This document shows positions 27,192-35,857 of a DNA stretch of 64,000 bases, in pieces. Source of the DNA: Deltaproteobacteria bacterium (GTDB lineage: Bacteria > Desulfobacterota > Desulfobacteria > Desulfobacterales > UBA5852). The notes below the pieces were generated by a model. The model ran no database searches. It was not told where the DNA came from and saw nothing but the letters and a program-made list of their open reading frames with translations. Position numbers and translations under genes: made by a program. Position 1 is the stretch's first letter. The number at the start of each line of letters is the position of its first letter. The stretch covers positions 39,626 through 103,625 of the forward strand of contig JAHLLS010000021.1 of NCBI GenBank assembly GCA_020444045.1, read 5' to 3'.

Positions 27192-27586
27192 AGCCCCCCC
27201 TCCTGCCGGGCAGTGGTCGTATCCGCCGCATGGGGCTGCTCAGGGTCGCTTTCAGCCATTTGCCGGGTATCGATCGTGCCCAGGATTTCATAGCTGCGAT
27301 AGAAGAGAACGAACATAAAGACCAGCAGCGCAAAACCGATCACGATAGCCGTCAAAATCAGGGCTTGGGGCAAGGCATTGGCCACCGTCGTGCCGGGCAC
27401 GGACCGGCCGGCTTCGATCAAGGCCGGTTTGGTGTGCGTTAGGCCGCCGGCTGTAAAAATGACGAGATTCACCGCATTGCTCAACATGATCAGCCCGAAA
27501 AGTATGCGCACCAGGTTCTGGCTGAGCAGCAGATAGATGCCGCCGGCAACCATACTGCCACTGACGATGGCCAGTGCCGTTTCCAT
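27188..27586 (-). CDS. mrpC: Mrp cation/proton antiporter subunit C (NuoK-like)
   Basis: 132 aa, three membrane helices in the NuoK arrangement. NLVRILFGLIMLSNAVNLVIF and ALPQALILTAIVIGFALLVFM match MnhC/MrpC. The tail beyond residue 105 is longer and more acidic than usual. Adjacent to mrpB by one base. Confidence 0.94.
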   Translation of the reverse strand: METALAIVSGSMVAGGIYLLLSQNLVRILFGLIMLSNAVNLVIFTAGGLTHTKPALIEAGRSVPGTTVANALPQALILTAIVIGFALLVFMFVLFYRSYEILGTIDTRQMAESDPEQPHAADTTTARQEGGL

Positions 27587-27587
27587 A

Positions 27588-27986
27588 TCAGCTCTCCTCC
27601 AGAGCCAGCAAAACGGTCAATATCGCTCCCAGCACCACCAGAAACACCCCCGCGTCGAAAAAAAGCGGCGTGCCCGCCACGGCAGATGTCGATGGCCACC
27701 AGATACCCGTCAAAAAAGGCTGCTGGCGGATCATCCCCACTAAACCGGCCCCCATGGACAGCGCTAGGCCGGCACCGATCAGATACTGCGGCCGAATGCG
27801 AAGCCCGCGTCGCACGGCACCCGGTCCCTCGGCCAGGGCCACCAGGGCAAATCCCGTCGCCGCCACCAGCGCGGCGATAAATCCTCCGCCGGGGGCATGA
27901 TGACCGCGCCAGAGGAGATAAACAGAAAGTACCAGCACAAGCGCGCCTACCAGTCGCGTAGCGGTTTTTAGAATGATGGATGTCAT
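27588..27986 (-). CDS. mrpB: Mrp cation/proton antiporter subunit B
   Basis: 132 aa, four membrane helices. The HHAPGGGFIAALVAATGFALVAL segment is the MnhB signature (PF04039). The true start is ATG 27986, overlapping the mrpA stop; the longer upstream frame is a shadow of mrpA. The C-terminal ND6-like domain normally found in fused MrpB/MrpA forms is within MrpA here. Confidence 0.93.
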   Translation of the reverse strand: MTSIILKTATRLVGALVLVLSVYLLWRGHHAPGGGFIAALVAATGFALVALAEGPGAVRRGLRIRPQYLIGAGLALSMGAGLVGMIRQQPFLTGIWWPSTSAVAGTPLFFDAGVFLVVLGAILTVLLALEES

Positions 27987-30250
27987 GAGGATGACTTCTT
28001 TCCACGAATCAATGCCAGCGCTGAAAGGGCCGAGGCCGCCACGACGATAATTTCCCCCAGCGTGTCCAGGCTTCGAAAATCCACCAGAATGACATTGACG
28101 ATATTGCGGCCATGGGCTTTCAGATAGCTGGCTTGCTCGTAAAACGCCGTGATGGTGCGATCCACCTCGGTGTGCTGTATGGCCAACATCAAGCCGGTCA
28201 CCAGAGCGCCGCTGCCAACGGCCACCAACAGGCTGAGGGCCATCCGTGAAAAACCGGGGCGATGATGCCGTTCGATGGGCGGCAGCCGCAACAGGACGAT
28301 GGCGGCGAAGATCAAGGTCAGGGTCTCCACGAGGAGCTGGGTCAAACCGACATCGGGCGCACCGTAGGTGAGAAATATGACCGCCATGCCGGTGCCGATA
28401 ACGCCCAGCCCGCAGATGGCCAAAAGACGGGATCGCGTCCGGACGACAATGCCGATCCCAACCAGCATGCAGACGAGCAGCAGGCCCAGCCAGACCGGCA
28501 AGGGAGGTCCGGACCAGCCGACCTGCATGGCGCCCGAGTGCAGAAGCGCCCCGCCCACGCCGATCACCGTGGTGCCAATAATGACGGTCAGGTATTGGAA
28601 AAGCGAGCCGCTCTGCAGTCGCCGCGTCTGCCACCTGGCGAAGGCGAGCGTCGCCTTGACACCCCCTTCGTAGACATTTTCCATGGTCATGGGGGCCGCT
28701 GTCAAAAGGCGGACCAGGGTGCGACGCAACCGCCGTCGCGCAAGATAGAAAACGCCCCCCAGGGTCATCGTAATGACGCTGAGCAGCAGCGGATAGTTAA
28801 AACCATAGAATAGCTTGAGCGTGATATCTTCTTTGGTGAAATGGAAGGCCCGCACGGCCGGTTCGACCAGCCAGCGGGACACCCAATCGGGAATCAGGCC
28901 GAACCCCAGCCCGATAGCACCGACCACCATCGGACCGAACCAGATCGGCCATGAAGCTTCCCGGGCGGTGCGGGCCTTCGGCGTCTCCCGGCCCCAAAAC
29001 GGCCGCAGCGCAACGGTGGCGGCGACGGCCGCCATGAGGGCATTGGACAAAAGGGCGGCGGTCGTAGCCAGACCTGGGAAGACATCTTCGGTGAGGGCGC
29101 CCTTGTACATGATCTCCTTTCCGATAAACCCCAGGAAGAGCGGAAAGCCGGCCATGGAGAGGGCCGCCATCAAAGCGGCGGCGGCGGTAAACGGCATCCG
29201 CCGGCCGATGCCGCCGATCTCTGCGAGTTCCCGAGTGCCGGTCTGGTGATCGATGCTGCCCACCACCATGAAAAGGGAGGACTTGTAGAGGGCATGGACC
29301 AGAAGAAAAGTGATGGCCGCCGTCAGGGCCGGTGTCGAGCGGCCGCCCAGAAACATGGTCATAATGCCCAGCGCCATGATCGTGGTGTAGGCCAAAACAC
29401 TTTTCAGGTCGGTCTTGGCCATTGCCACGACAGCCCCCCATAATGCGGTCACCGCGCCGACGACGACCAATGTCGTCATCCAGGCGGTGGTGCCCCCCAT
29501 GACCGGATGCAGCCGGGCCAAAAGATAGATGCCGGCTTTGACCATGGTGGCGGAATGCAGAAACGCACTCACCGGCGTCGGCGCGGCCATGGCGTTCGGC
29601 AACCAGAAATGGAAGGGAAACTGGGCCGATTTGGTGAAAGCCCCGGCCAGAATGCAAATCAGGATGGGGAGATAGCGTGGATCACGGTGCAATCGTTCCG
29701 CGTGTCCCAGTAATTCGGATAAAGCGTAGGTTCCCGTCACGTTACCGACCAGCAGGATGCCCACGAGCAGGAGCAGACCGCCGCCGCCGGTAACCAGCAA
29801 GGCTTGTCGGGCACTATCGCGGGCCGTTGCCGATTCATTCTCAAAACCGATCAACAGAAAGGAGAAAAGAGTTGTCAACTCCCAGAAAACAAACAGCAAG
29901 ATGAGATTGTTGCTGAGAACCAGACCCACCATGGATAGGAGAAAAGACTGCAGATAAACAAAAAAGCGGTTCATCTGCCGGTGACCCGCCAGGTAGGCAT
30001 CGGCATAGATCGTCACCAGAAAACCAACACCGGTGATAATCAGGACAAACAAAAGGCTCAGCCCGTCCAGGACAAGATCGAACCGGACGTTCAGGCTGGG
30101 CACCCAGTCGAAGGCCATCGCCATGGCCCCGTTTTTTTGGATCTCAGGGACTTGAAAGGCTGCTCCGATGAATAAAACGAGGGGTAGCAGGGCCGAAAGA
30201 CGGCCGGGCCAGTAAATGGTCGAAGGGGCGTGGGCAGAATGTTCCTTCAT
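27983..30250 (-). CDS. mrpA: Mrp cation/proton antiporter subunit A (NuoL-like)
   Basis: 755 aa. The first two thirds are NuoL-like with LVLDGLSLLFVLIITGVGFLV, FWELTTLFSFLLIGFE and KSAQFPFHFWLPNAMAAPTPVSAFLHSATMVKAGIYLL; the last third contains NuoJ/MbhE-type helices (GLTQLLVETLTLIFAAIVLLRL). It should be a normal MrpA subunit in size and content. ATG 30250 (MKEHSAHAPS) is chosen over a 19-codon-longer start because GAGGAACGGC lies before it. With mrpB-G it forms a Na+(K+)/H+ antiporter that sets pH and sodium balance. Confidence 0.94.
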   Translation of the reverse strand: MKEHSAHAPSTIYWPGRLSALLPLVLFIGAAFQVPEIQKNGAMAMAFDWVPSLNVRFDLVLDGLSLLFVLIITGVGFLVTIYADAYLAGHRQMNRFFVYLQSFLLSMVGLVLSNNLILLFVFWELTTLFSFLLIGFENESATARDSARQALLVTGGGGLLLLVGILLVGNVTGTYALSELLGHAERLHRDPRYLPILICILAGAFTKSAQFPFHFWLPNAMAAPTPVSAFLHSATMVKAGIYLLARLHPVMGGTTAWMTTLVVVGAVTALWGAVVAMAKTDLKSVLAYTTIMALGIMTMFLGGRSTPALTAAITFLLVHALYKSSLFMVVGSIDHQTGTRELAEIGGIGRRMPFTAAAALMAALSMAGFPLFLGFIGKEIMYKGALTEDVFPGLATTAALLSNALMAAVAATVALRPFWGRETPKARTAREASWPIWFGPMVVGAIGLGFGLIPDWVSRWLVEPAVRAFHFTKEDITLKLFYGFNYPLLLSVITMTLGGVFYLARRRLRRTLVRLLTAAPMTMENVYEGGVKATLAFARWQTRRLQSGSLFQYLTVIIGTTVIGVGGALLHSGAMQVGWSGPPLPVWLGLLLVCMLVGIGIVVRTRSRLLAICGLGVIGTGMAVIFLTYGAPDVGLTQLLVETLTLIFAAIVLLRLPPIERHHRPGFSRMALSLLVAVGSGALVTGLMLAIQHTEVDRTITAFYEQASYLKAHGRNIVNVILVDFRSLDTLGEIIVVAASALSALALIRGKKSSS

Positions 30251-30592
30251 GCCGTTCCTCACAAGATCTGCTGCTCCTCTGTCGGTTTGAGGGAATCTGC
30301 CCCTCAAAACACGCCGGGCAATGAATCAAAGGCCGTCAAATGTAAGAGGATATCGCGCGATAGGCTGTTCCAGGACGCGCTCCGTCAGGACAAAACGGAA
30401 ATCGTTGGTTCAATTTTAAATATTACACACCAAATGTCAATTTTAACTGATCTGGCGACAACCGGAAGGGGAAAATGACCGGCATTTTTTCCGGGGCACC
30501 GCTGCCGGTTTAAAACACCCCGGCAGGGATGCCATTTCCCCCTTGCCTGTCCCTGCAGGATATGGCATGAAGAAAGAGAGGTGATACGCATC
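30251..30592. other. intergenic region between mrpA and the 130-aa protein gene
   Basis: About 340 bases between divergent genes. It holds the mrp promoter (30413-30440, minus strand) in an AT-rich dip and, on the right, GC-rich inverted segments (ACCGGCA near 30478 with TGCCGGT near 30507) that can fold into a hairpin. I see no open frame with a ribosome binding site and no RNA gene. Confidence 0.5.
30413..30440 (-). promoter_or_regulatory. sigma-70-type promoter of the mrp operon
   Basis: On the minus strand TTGACA (30440-30435), a 16-base spacer and TAAAAT (30418-30413) match housekeeping promoter elements (6/6 and 5/6). Transcription would start near 30406, leaving a leader of about 155 bases before mrpA. 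No other promoter is visible inside the tightly overlapping mrp genes. Confidence 0.65.
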
Positions 30593-30985
30593 ATGCAGCC
30601 CGTACCCTTCAATCCCGATAGCGATCTGCCCCCGATCCCATTTGATAGTAACGTATGCACACTGGCGCAGCAACTGAAAGGCAGCGGTTTGCCCTGGGTG
30701 CCCCATGTCGGGTGTTTTGTCTGGGATCCCGAGCACGTGATCAAGCCCACGGCTCCCTTCCCCAATCACATCTACTTTATCCTCAGCCTGCCACGATTCG
30801 TGGAAATCTTCGGCTCGCTGACGGCGATTCAGGAGAAACTTGTCTGGCTGCCAACCTGGCATCAAGCCTACCTCCTTTGCCTTCGGCATGGCCTTGCCCC
30901 CCACGCCATACAAAAGACTTCAAATCCTGCCGAAGAACTCCAATCACTCTACCGTCTGCTGCGCGACGCCCTTACAAAGCCGTAG
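30593..30985 (+). CDS. hypothetical protein, 130 aa
   Basis: No family recognised. The ATG at 30593 has GAGAGG about 8 bases upstream; a GTG at 30581 is in the same frame. The protein is soluble, rich in Pro, Leu and Trp/Phe (SGLPWVPHVGCFVWDPE is a distinctive stretch) and contains three Cys. It lies 77 bases before the acyl-CoA dehydrogenase-rubredoxin gene on the same strand and may be co-transcribed with it, suggesting a linked role, but nothing in the sequence shows what that is. Confidence 0.75.
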   Translation: MQPVPFNPDSDLPPIPFDSNVCTLAQQLKGSGLPWVPHVGCFVWDPEHVIKPTAPFPNHIYFILSLPRFVEIFGSLTAIQEKLVWLPTWHQAYLLCLRHGLAPHAIQKTSNPAEELQSLYRLLRDALTKP

Positions 30986-31062
30986 ACCGTTCCCGGTTTT
31001 GGCGTTCCGTTGGGAATGGACACCCAAGACGTACACTCAACAATTTTAGAGGAGACAGCTTC

Positions 31063-32400
31063 ATGTTGAATTTTTCCCTGAGTCCCGAACAAAAAGCGAT
31101 CCAGAAAGAAGCCCGTGAATTTGCGCTGAAAGAACTGCTCCCGGTGGCGTGGGAATATGACCAGCGCGAAGAAACGCCCATGCACATTCTGCACAAAGCC
31201 TACGACGCCGGCCTGGTCAACGGCGACATCCCCAAAGCATACGGCGGAAAGGGGTACGGGGTGCTGGACGGCGTCGTGGCCACGGAAGAACTGTCGGCCG
31301 TCTGCCCCGGCCTGGCCACCAGCATCTTCGACAATTCCCTGGGAATGGAACCGCTGATTCTTTGCGATAATGAAACCGCCAAGCAAAAATACCTTACCAC
31401 CATCACCCGGGACCGTAAATTCTTCGCCTTTGCCACTTCCGAACCCACCATGGGATCGGATGTCTCCAGCCTGCGCTGCCTTGCCATGCCGGACGGCGAC
31501 GATTATATCCTGAACGGCACCAAATTCTGGATCACCAATGGCGGCATCGCCGACTATGTCACCGTGTTCGCCACAGTCGACCCCAAATCGGCCCATCAGG
31601 GCATTTGCGCGTTTGTGGTGGAGACCAATTGGAAAGGCGTTTCCGCCGGCCGCCACATACCGAAATTCGGCCAGCGCGGCTCCAACACCACGGCCATCAA
31701 TCTCAAGGATGTGCGGGTGCCCAAGGAAAACGTCATCGCCACGCCGGGCCAGGGATTTGCCCTGGCCATGCGCACCTTCGCCCGCACGCGGCCCTCCATC
31801 GGGGCCTTTGCGGTGGGAGCCGCCCGGTCCGCCATGGAATTTGCCATCGACTATGCCAAAAAACGCCGCGCCTTCGGCAGCAAAATCGTCAATTTCCAGG
31901 CCATCCAGTTTAAAATTGCGGAGATGTATCAGAAAGTGGAAACCTCCCGCCTGCTGATCTGGAAAGCGGCCTGGGAGGCCGATAACGGAATGGATCCCAA
32001 CGTGAGTGCCTCCGTGTCCAAACTCTACGCCACCGAGGCCGCTTTTGAAGTGGTGGACCAGGCCCTGCAAGTCATGGGCGGCTATGGCTACACCCGGTTC
32101 TTTCCCATCGAAAAGCTGTTGCGGGACACCCGGCTCTTCCGGATTTACGAGGGCACCAGTGAAGTTCAACGGATGATTCTGGCCGGACATGCCCTCGGCA
32201 GCTACCAGCCGGTCATGCCGTCCCTGGACGATTTGCCGATTCACAACCGTAACGATTTCGACGATGTGGATGTTGAAACAGCGCCCGCAGTCTGGCGTTG
32301 CCGCATGTGCGGGTATGTCCATTTCGCCGAAGCGCCCCCCGAGGAATGCCCCTACTGCTTCTTTCCGGCCAGCGCGTTCAAGGAAATCGAGCGCCCCTGA
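31063..32400 (+). CDS. acyl-CoA dehydrogenase with C-terminal rubredoxin-like domain
   Basis: 445 aa. Residues 1-380 are a normal acyl-CoA dehydrogenase: YGGKGYG, FATSEPTMGSDVSS and FWITNGGIADYV (FAD/substrate region), MGGYGYTRFFPIEKLLRDTRLFRIYEGTSEVQR with the catalytic Glu in the usual place. Residues 408-445 add a rubredoxin-like module with Cys413-x2-Cys416 (CRMCGY) and Cys429-x2-Cys432 (CPYC), a probable iron site. This fusion would let electrons leave FAD through an iron centre instead of, or as well as, ETF. SD AGAGGAGA before ATG 31063. Substrate chain length cannot be told. Confidence 0.92.
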   Translation: MLNFSLSPEQKAIQKEAREFALKELLPVAWEYDQREETPMHILHKAYDAGLVNGDIPKAYGGKGYGVLDGVVATEELSAVCPGLATSIFDNSLGMEPLILCDNETAKQKYLTTITRDRKFFAFATSEPTMGSDVSSLRCLAMPDGDDYILNGTKFWITNGGIADYVTVFATVDPKSAHQGICAFVVETNWKGVSAGRHIPKFGQRGSNTTAINLKDVRVPKENVIATPGQGFALAMRTFARTRPSIGAFAVGAARSAMEFAIDYAKKRRAFGSKIVNFQAIQFKIAEMYQKVETSRLLIWKAAWEADNGMDPNVSASVSKLYATEAAFEVVDQALQVMGGYGYTRFFPIEKLLRDTRLFRIYEGTSEVQRMILAGHALGSYQPVMPSLDDLPIHNRNDFDDVDVETAPAVWRCRMCGYVHFAEAPPEECPYCFFPASAFKEIERP

Positions 32401-32456
32401 GACTCCCAGGGATAAAATGGGGCGGCATCCATTTCTAAATCGCCCGCCCGAATATC

Positions 32457-32490
32457 GGGCACCGTCCGTTCACACGAGCGGACGGTGCCC
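32457..32490 (+). terminator. strong hairpin after the acyl-CoA dehydrogenase gene
   Basis: GGGCACCGTCCG (32457-32468) pairs perfectly with CGGACGGTGCCC (32479-32490), 12 bp with a 10-base loop. The downstream tract is weak (CCGCATTTTG), so this is either a poor intrinsic terminator or an mRNA 3'-end stabiliser. Being symmetrical it would fold on either strand. Confidence 0.6.
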
Positions 32491-32610
32491 CCGCATTTTG
32501 ACTTTCATCGGAACGTCATTACGTTTCTCGAAATCAACCGCGGTGGTCGGCAGTCTGATCCATTTGCCGGCGCATCGCCCCAGCGTGAACCCGAATGGAC
32601 GACAGCGTCA

Positions 32611-33282
32611 ATGATTGAAGCGATTGAACTGAACAAAACCTACACGATTGACGATCGACGCATCCAGGTCCTGCAGGATGTCTCCCTCAACATTCAGCCC
32701 GGCACGTTTGCCGTGATTCAGGGCAGCAGCGGCAGCGGCAAATCGACCCTGCTGAGTCTCCTCTCCGGCCTCGATCGGCCGGACAGCGGCACCGTCCGCA
32801 TCCAGGATCAAGACATTACCGATCTGAGTGAAGACGATCTGGCGCCTCTCCGGAATCGAACCTTCGGCTTCGTGTTCCAATCCTTTTATCTGGTCCCGTC
32901 ACTCTCGGCCCTCGAAAACGTCATGTTCCCGGCGGAACTGGCCCGGTCGCCGAACGCGGCCGCCGATGCCGAAAAGCTTCTGGAACGCGTCGGGCTCAGC
33001 CACCGGCGCCGCAACATGCCCCACCAGCTCTCGGGGGGTGAGCAGCAGCGCGTGGCCATCTGCCGGGCCTTGATCAACCAGCCGGCCATCATCTTTGCCG
33101 ACGAACCGACCGGCAACCTGGATTCCCAGAGCGGCCAGGCCATCCTGGCGTTGATGCTGGAATTCCAACGGGAATTCCACACCACGCTCCTGATGGTGAC
33201 CCACAATCCCGACATCGCCCGCCGGGCCGACACCCGTTTCCAGCTGACCGACGGTCGGCTGGATCGGTCAGGGGATCTGTGA
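32611..33282 (+). CDS. ybbA: ABC transporter ATP-binding protein (YbbA/LolD type)
   Basis: 223 aa. Walker A GSSGSGKST, ABC signature LSGGEQQRVA and Walker B IIFADEPTGNLDS are intact; this is the LolD/MacB/YbbA subclass. The ATG at 32611 has no strong ribosome binding site. It is followed, with overlap, by a large FtsX-type permease and then a TesA-like hydrolase, the same trio as ybbA-ybbP-tesA of E. coli (function of YbbAP unproven). Confidence 0.92.
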   Translation: MIEAIELNKTYTIDDRRIQVLQDVSLNIQPGTFAVIQGSSGSGKSTLLSLLSGLDRPDSGTVRIQDQDITDLSEDDLAPLRNRTFGFVFQSFYLVPSLSALENVMFPAELARSPNAAADAEKLLERVGLSHRRRNMPHQLSGGEQQRVAICRALINQPAIIFADEPTGNLDSQSGQAILALMLEFQREFHTTLLMVTHNPDIARRADTRFQLTDGRLDRSGDL

Positions 33283-35786
33283 TGCCCAGCGGTATGCTTT
33301 CCAAAATGATCATCCGCGAGCTGCGCCAGAACCGGCAGCAAACAACGGTGCTTTTCCTTTGCATCGTTTTATCGGTCGTCGGTCTGACAGCCCTGGGCGG
33401 CTTTCAGGCCAATGTCCATCAGGCCATGCTGCGCGATGCCCGACAGCTGCACGCCGCCGATGTCATCGTTCGCTCCAGTTTTCCATTTTTACCCGCCATG
33501 GAATCCAAACTGGCGGGGCTGACATCCCGCGCGGATGTCGCCATGGCGCGGGTCTGGGAATTCTACACGGTTGTCCGAACGCCAGACGCATCCGCTTCGC
33601 TGCTCTCGGCGGTCAAGGTGGTGGAGCCGGGTTATCCGTACTATGGTCGCGTGGTGCTGGCTTCCGGAGAGCCTTTCCATGAGATGCTGGCCCCGGGGGA
33701 CATCGTGGTCGAACAAACCCTGCTGGATCGATTGGGCCTTGCCATCGGCAGTCGCCTCTTTGTGGGTGACGCCGAAATGACCATTCGTGATGTGGTGATC
33801 TCCGAGCCGGACCGTCCGGTAACCGTGTTTACCCTGGGACCGCGAATATTCGTCAGTGCGCGTGACCGCCAGCGACTGGGGTTGATCACCCAAGGCAGCC
33901 GCGTGCGCTACATGGCGCTCCTGCGATTGCCGGCAAGCCTTTCACCGGAGGCTGTTCAGGAGGAACTCTGGTCAGCAGCGGATCCCACCCAGGAACGTGT
34001 CGATACCTTCCGCAGCGCGGATTCCCGCCTGAAGCGGTTTTTCGACAACCTGCTTTTTTTTCTCAAACTGGTGGGGATTTTTACGCTTCTGCTGGCGGGC
34101 ATCGGCATCCAGAGTGTACTGACGGCCCTCATGCGGGCGCGTGTCAAAACCATGGCCACCATGAAAGCCCTTGGCGCTCCGAACCGTTTTGTCATGCGCC
34201 TCTATCTCGGTGTCGTCCTGCTGCTGGGCATCTTCGGGACGACCTGCGGCATCGCGGCCGGCCTGGGGTTGCAGGAAGGGCTTACGTTCCTTCTGGCCGA
34301 CCTCATCCCGGCCGATGCCACGTTTGGGGTGGCCTGGGGCGCGGTGGGCCAAAGTCTTGTTATCGGATTGCTGGCGGTGGTCCTTTTTGCCGCCCGTCCC
34401 TTGATGAACCTGAAGCATTTCAAGCCATCGGCCCTCTTCCGGCACGAAAAGCAGAAAAGCCGATGGCTTCCCGGTGAATGGCTGACCGTTGTGCTGACCA
34501 CCGTCTTCTTCGTGGCTTTGGTGCTCTGGCAACTTGAAGACCTTCGTATCGGGGCGTATTTCATCGGCGGCCTCCTGGTGCTCGTCGGTGTCGCCTTCCT
34601 CGGCACCTGGCTTTTTCTGAAAGCGCTGCAACGCCTTGCGGTACGCCATCTGGCGATGCGTCAGGCCATCCGCGGGTTGTTCCGGCCGCGCAACGCCACC
34701 CCGGCCATCCTGGTGACCCTGACGGCCTCCCTGACCATCATCTACGCCATTTTCCTGATCGAAAAGAACCTGGATGCCACCTTTGTGCAGGCCTATCCCC
34801 AGGACGCTCCCAATGTCTTTTTTCTCGACATCCAGCGCGACCAGACTGACGCCTTTACCCAACTCGTGGATCGCCCCCTGGAATTCTACCCTATCGTGCG
34901 GGCCAAGCTCATGGCCATCAACGGCCAGGCGATCGACCCCGGCCGCGAGCGCCAGCGCAAGAGCGACAACCTGGCCCGGCCTTTCAACCTGACCTACCGC
35001 CATCACCTTCTCGATGATGAAAAATTCGTGGAAGGAAACACCCTGTTCACCCCGAACGGCGGCACCTTCCAGGTCTCGGTCCTGGACCGGGTGGCGGATA
35101 TCGGCAACATTCGCATGGGCGACCGCTTGCAATTCAAGATCCAGGGCGTGCCGCTGGAAGCCACCGTTTCCAGTATTCGCACCCGCACCCGGGAAAGCAT
35201 GCAGCCCTTTTTTTATTTTGTCTTCCCCGACGCGGCCCTCGAGAAAGCACCCCAGGCCATCTTCACCGCCCTGCGGGTTGACCCGGCCGAAATGGCCAGC
35301 CTCCAAAACCGCATCGTGCAGGCCCTGCCCAACGTGACGGTCCTGGATGTCAGCCAGTCCATCCGCCAGATTGCCGGTGCCTTGGATCGATTCTCACAGG
35401 CCATGCGGTTTTTCACGTTGTTCAGCATGGCGGCCGGTATCCTGTTGGTGGTCAGCTCCATTATCGCCACCCGCGCGGCCCGCATCCGCGAAGCCGTTTA
35501 CTATAAAATCCTTGGCGCACCGGGTCGGTTCGTGCTTTATGTCTTTTCGCTGGAAAACTTGCTGCTCGGTGGGGCCAGCGCCGCCGGCGGGCTGTTGTTG
35601 GCCCACCTAATCAGCTGGGTAGTCTGCGTCCGGTATTTCGACATCGCCTACCAGCCCTACCCGGCCGCGTCACTTGCCGGACTGATGGTCGGTATCCTGG
35701 CCGTGGTCCTGGTCGGTTTGAGCGCCTCGCGCAGCATCATGCGGCGCAAACCCATCCAATTTCTTAGAACCCACGCTGCGGAATAA
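33282..35786 (+). CDS. ybbP: ABC transporter permease (YbbP-like, two FtsX domains)
   Basis: 834 aa. N-terminal helix (about 20-40), a large periplasmic MacB-type domain, three FtsX-type helices (about 255-365), a central pair near 400-450 and a second FtsX domain at the C-terminus (about 700-830). Large, duplicated permeases of this kind are YbbP-like (DUF214) proteins, which work with a YbbA ATPase in mechanotransmission rather than substrate pumping. GTG 33279 overlaps the ATPase stop; ATG 33282 is equally possible. Confidence 0.9.
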   Translation: MPSGMLSKMIIRELRQNRQQTTVLFLCIVLSVVGLTALGGFQANVHQAMLRDARQLHAADVIVRSSFPFLPAMESKLAGLTSRADVAMARVWEFYTVVRTPDASASLLSAVKVVEPGYPYYGRVVLASGEPFHEMLAPGDIVVEQTLLDRLGLAIGSRLFVGDAEMTIRDVVISEPDRPVTVFTLGPRIFVSARDRQRLGLITQGSRVRYMALLRLPASLSPEAVQEELWSAADPTQERVDTFRSADSRLKRFFDNLLFFLKLVGIFTLLLAGIGIQSVLTALMRARVKTMATMKALGAPNRFVMRLYLGVVLLLGIFGTTCGIAAGLGLQEGLTFLLADLIPADATFGVAWGAVGQSLVIGLLAVVLFAARPLMNLKHFKPSALFRHEKQKSRWLPGEWLTVVLTTVFFVALVLWQLEDLRIGAYFIGGLLVLVGVAFLGTWLFLKALQRLAVRHLAMRQAIRGLFRPRNATPAILVTLTASLTIIYAIFLIEKNLDATFVQAYPQDAPNVFFLDIQRDQTDAFTQLVDRPLEFYPIVRAKLMAINGQAIDPGRERQRKSDNLARPFNLTYRHHLLDDEKFVEGNTLFTPNGGTFQVSVLDRVADIGNIRMGDRLQFKIQGVPLEATVSSIRTRTRESMQPFFYFVFPDAALEKAPQAIFTALRVDPAEMASLQNRIVQALPNVTVLDVSQSIRQIAGALDRFSQAMRFFTLFSMAAGILLVVSSIIATRAARIREAVYYKILGAPGRFVLYVFSLENLLLGGASAAGGLLLAHLISWVVCVRYFDIAYQPYPAASLAGLMVGILAVVLVGLSASRSIMRRKPIQFLRTHAAE

Positions 35787-35857
35787 GAGGGGGCCTAGAC
35801 GCGATTGTAAACGTGCTCTCCGCAAAGACGGACCGCACCATACGGGGGAAGACAACC

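Noticed and set aside
30949..32322. 457-residue minus-strand open frame
   Set aside because: Antisense to the acyl-CoA dehydrogenase, whose motifs prove the plus strand; composition is Gly/His/Val-rich without domains.
33972..35306. 444-residue minus-strand open frame
   Set aside because: Antisense to the YbbP-like permease; low-complexity Gln/Gly/His protein.
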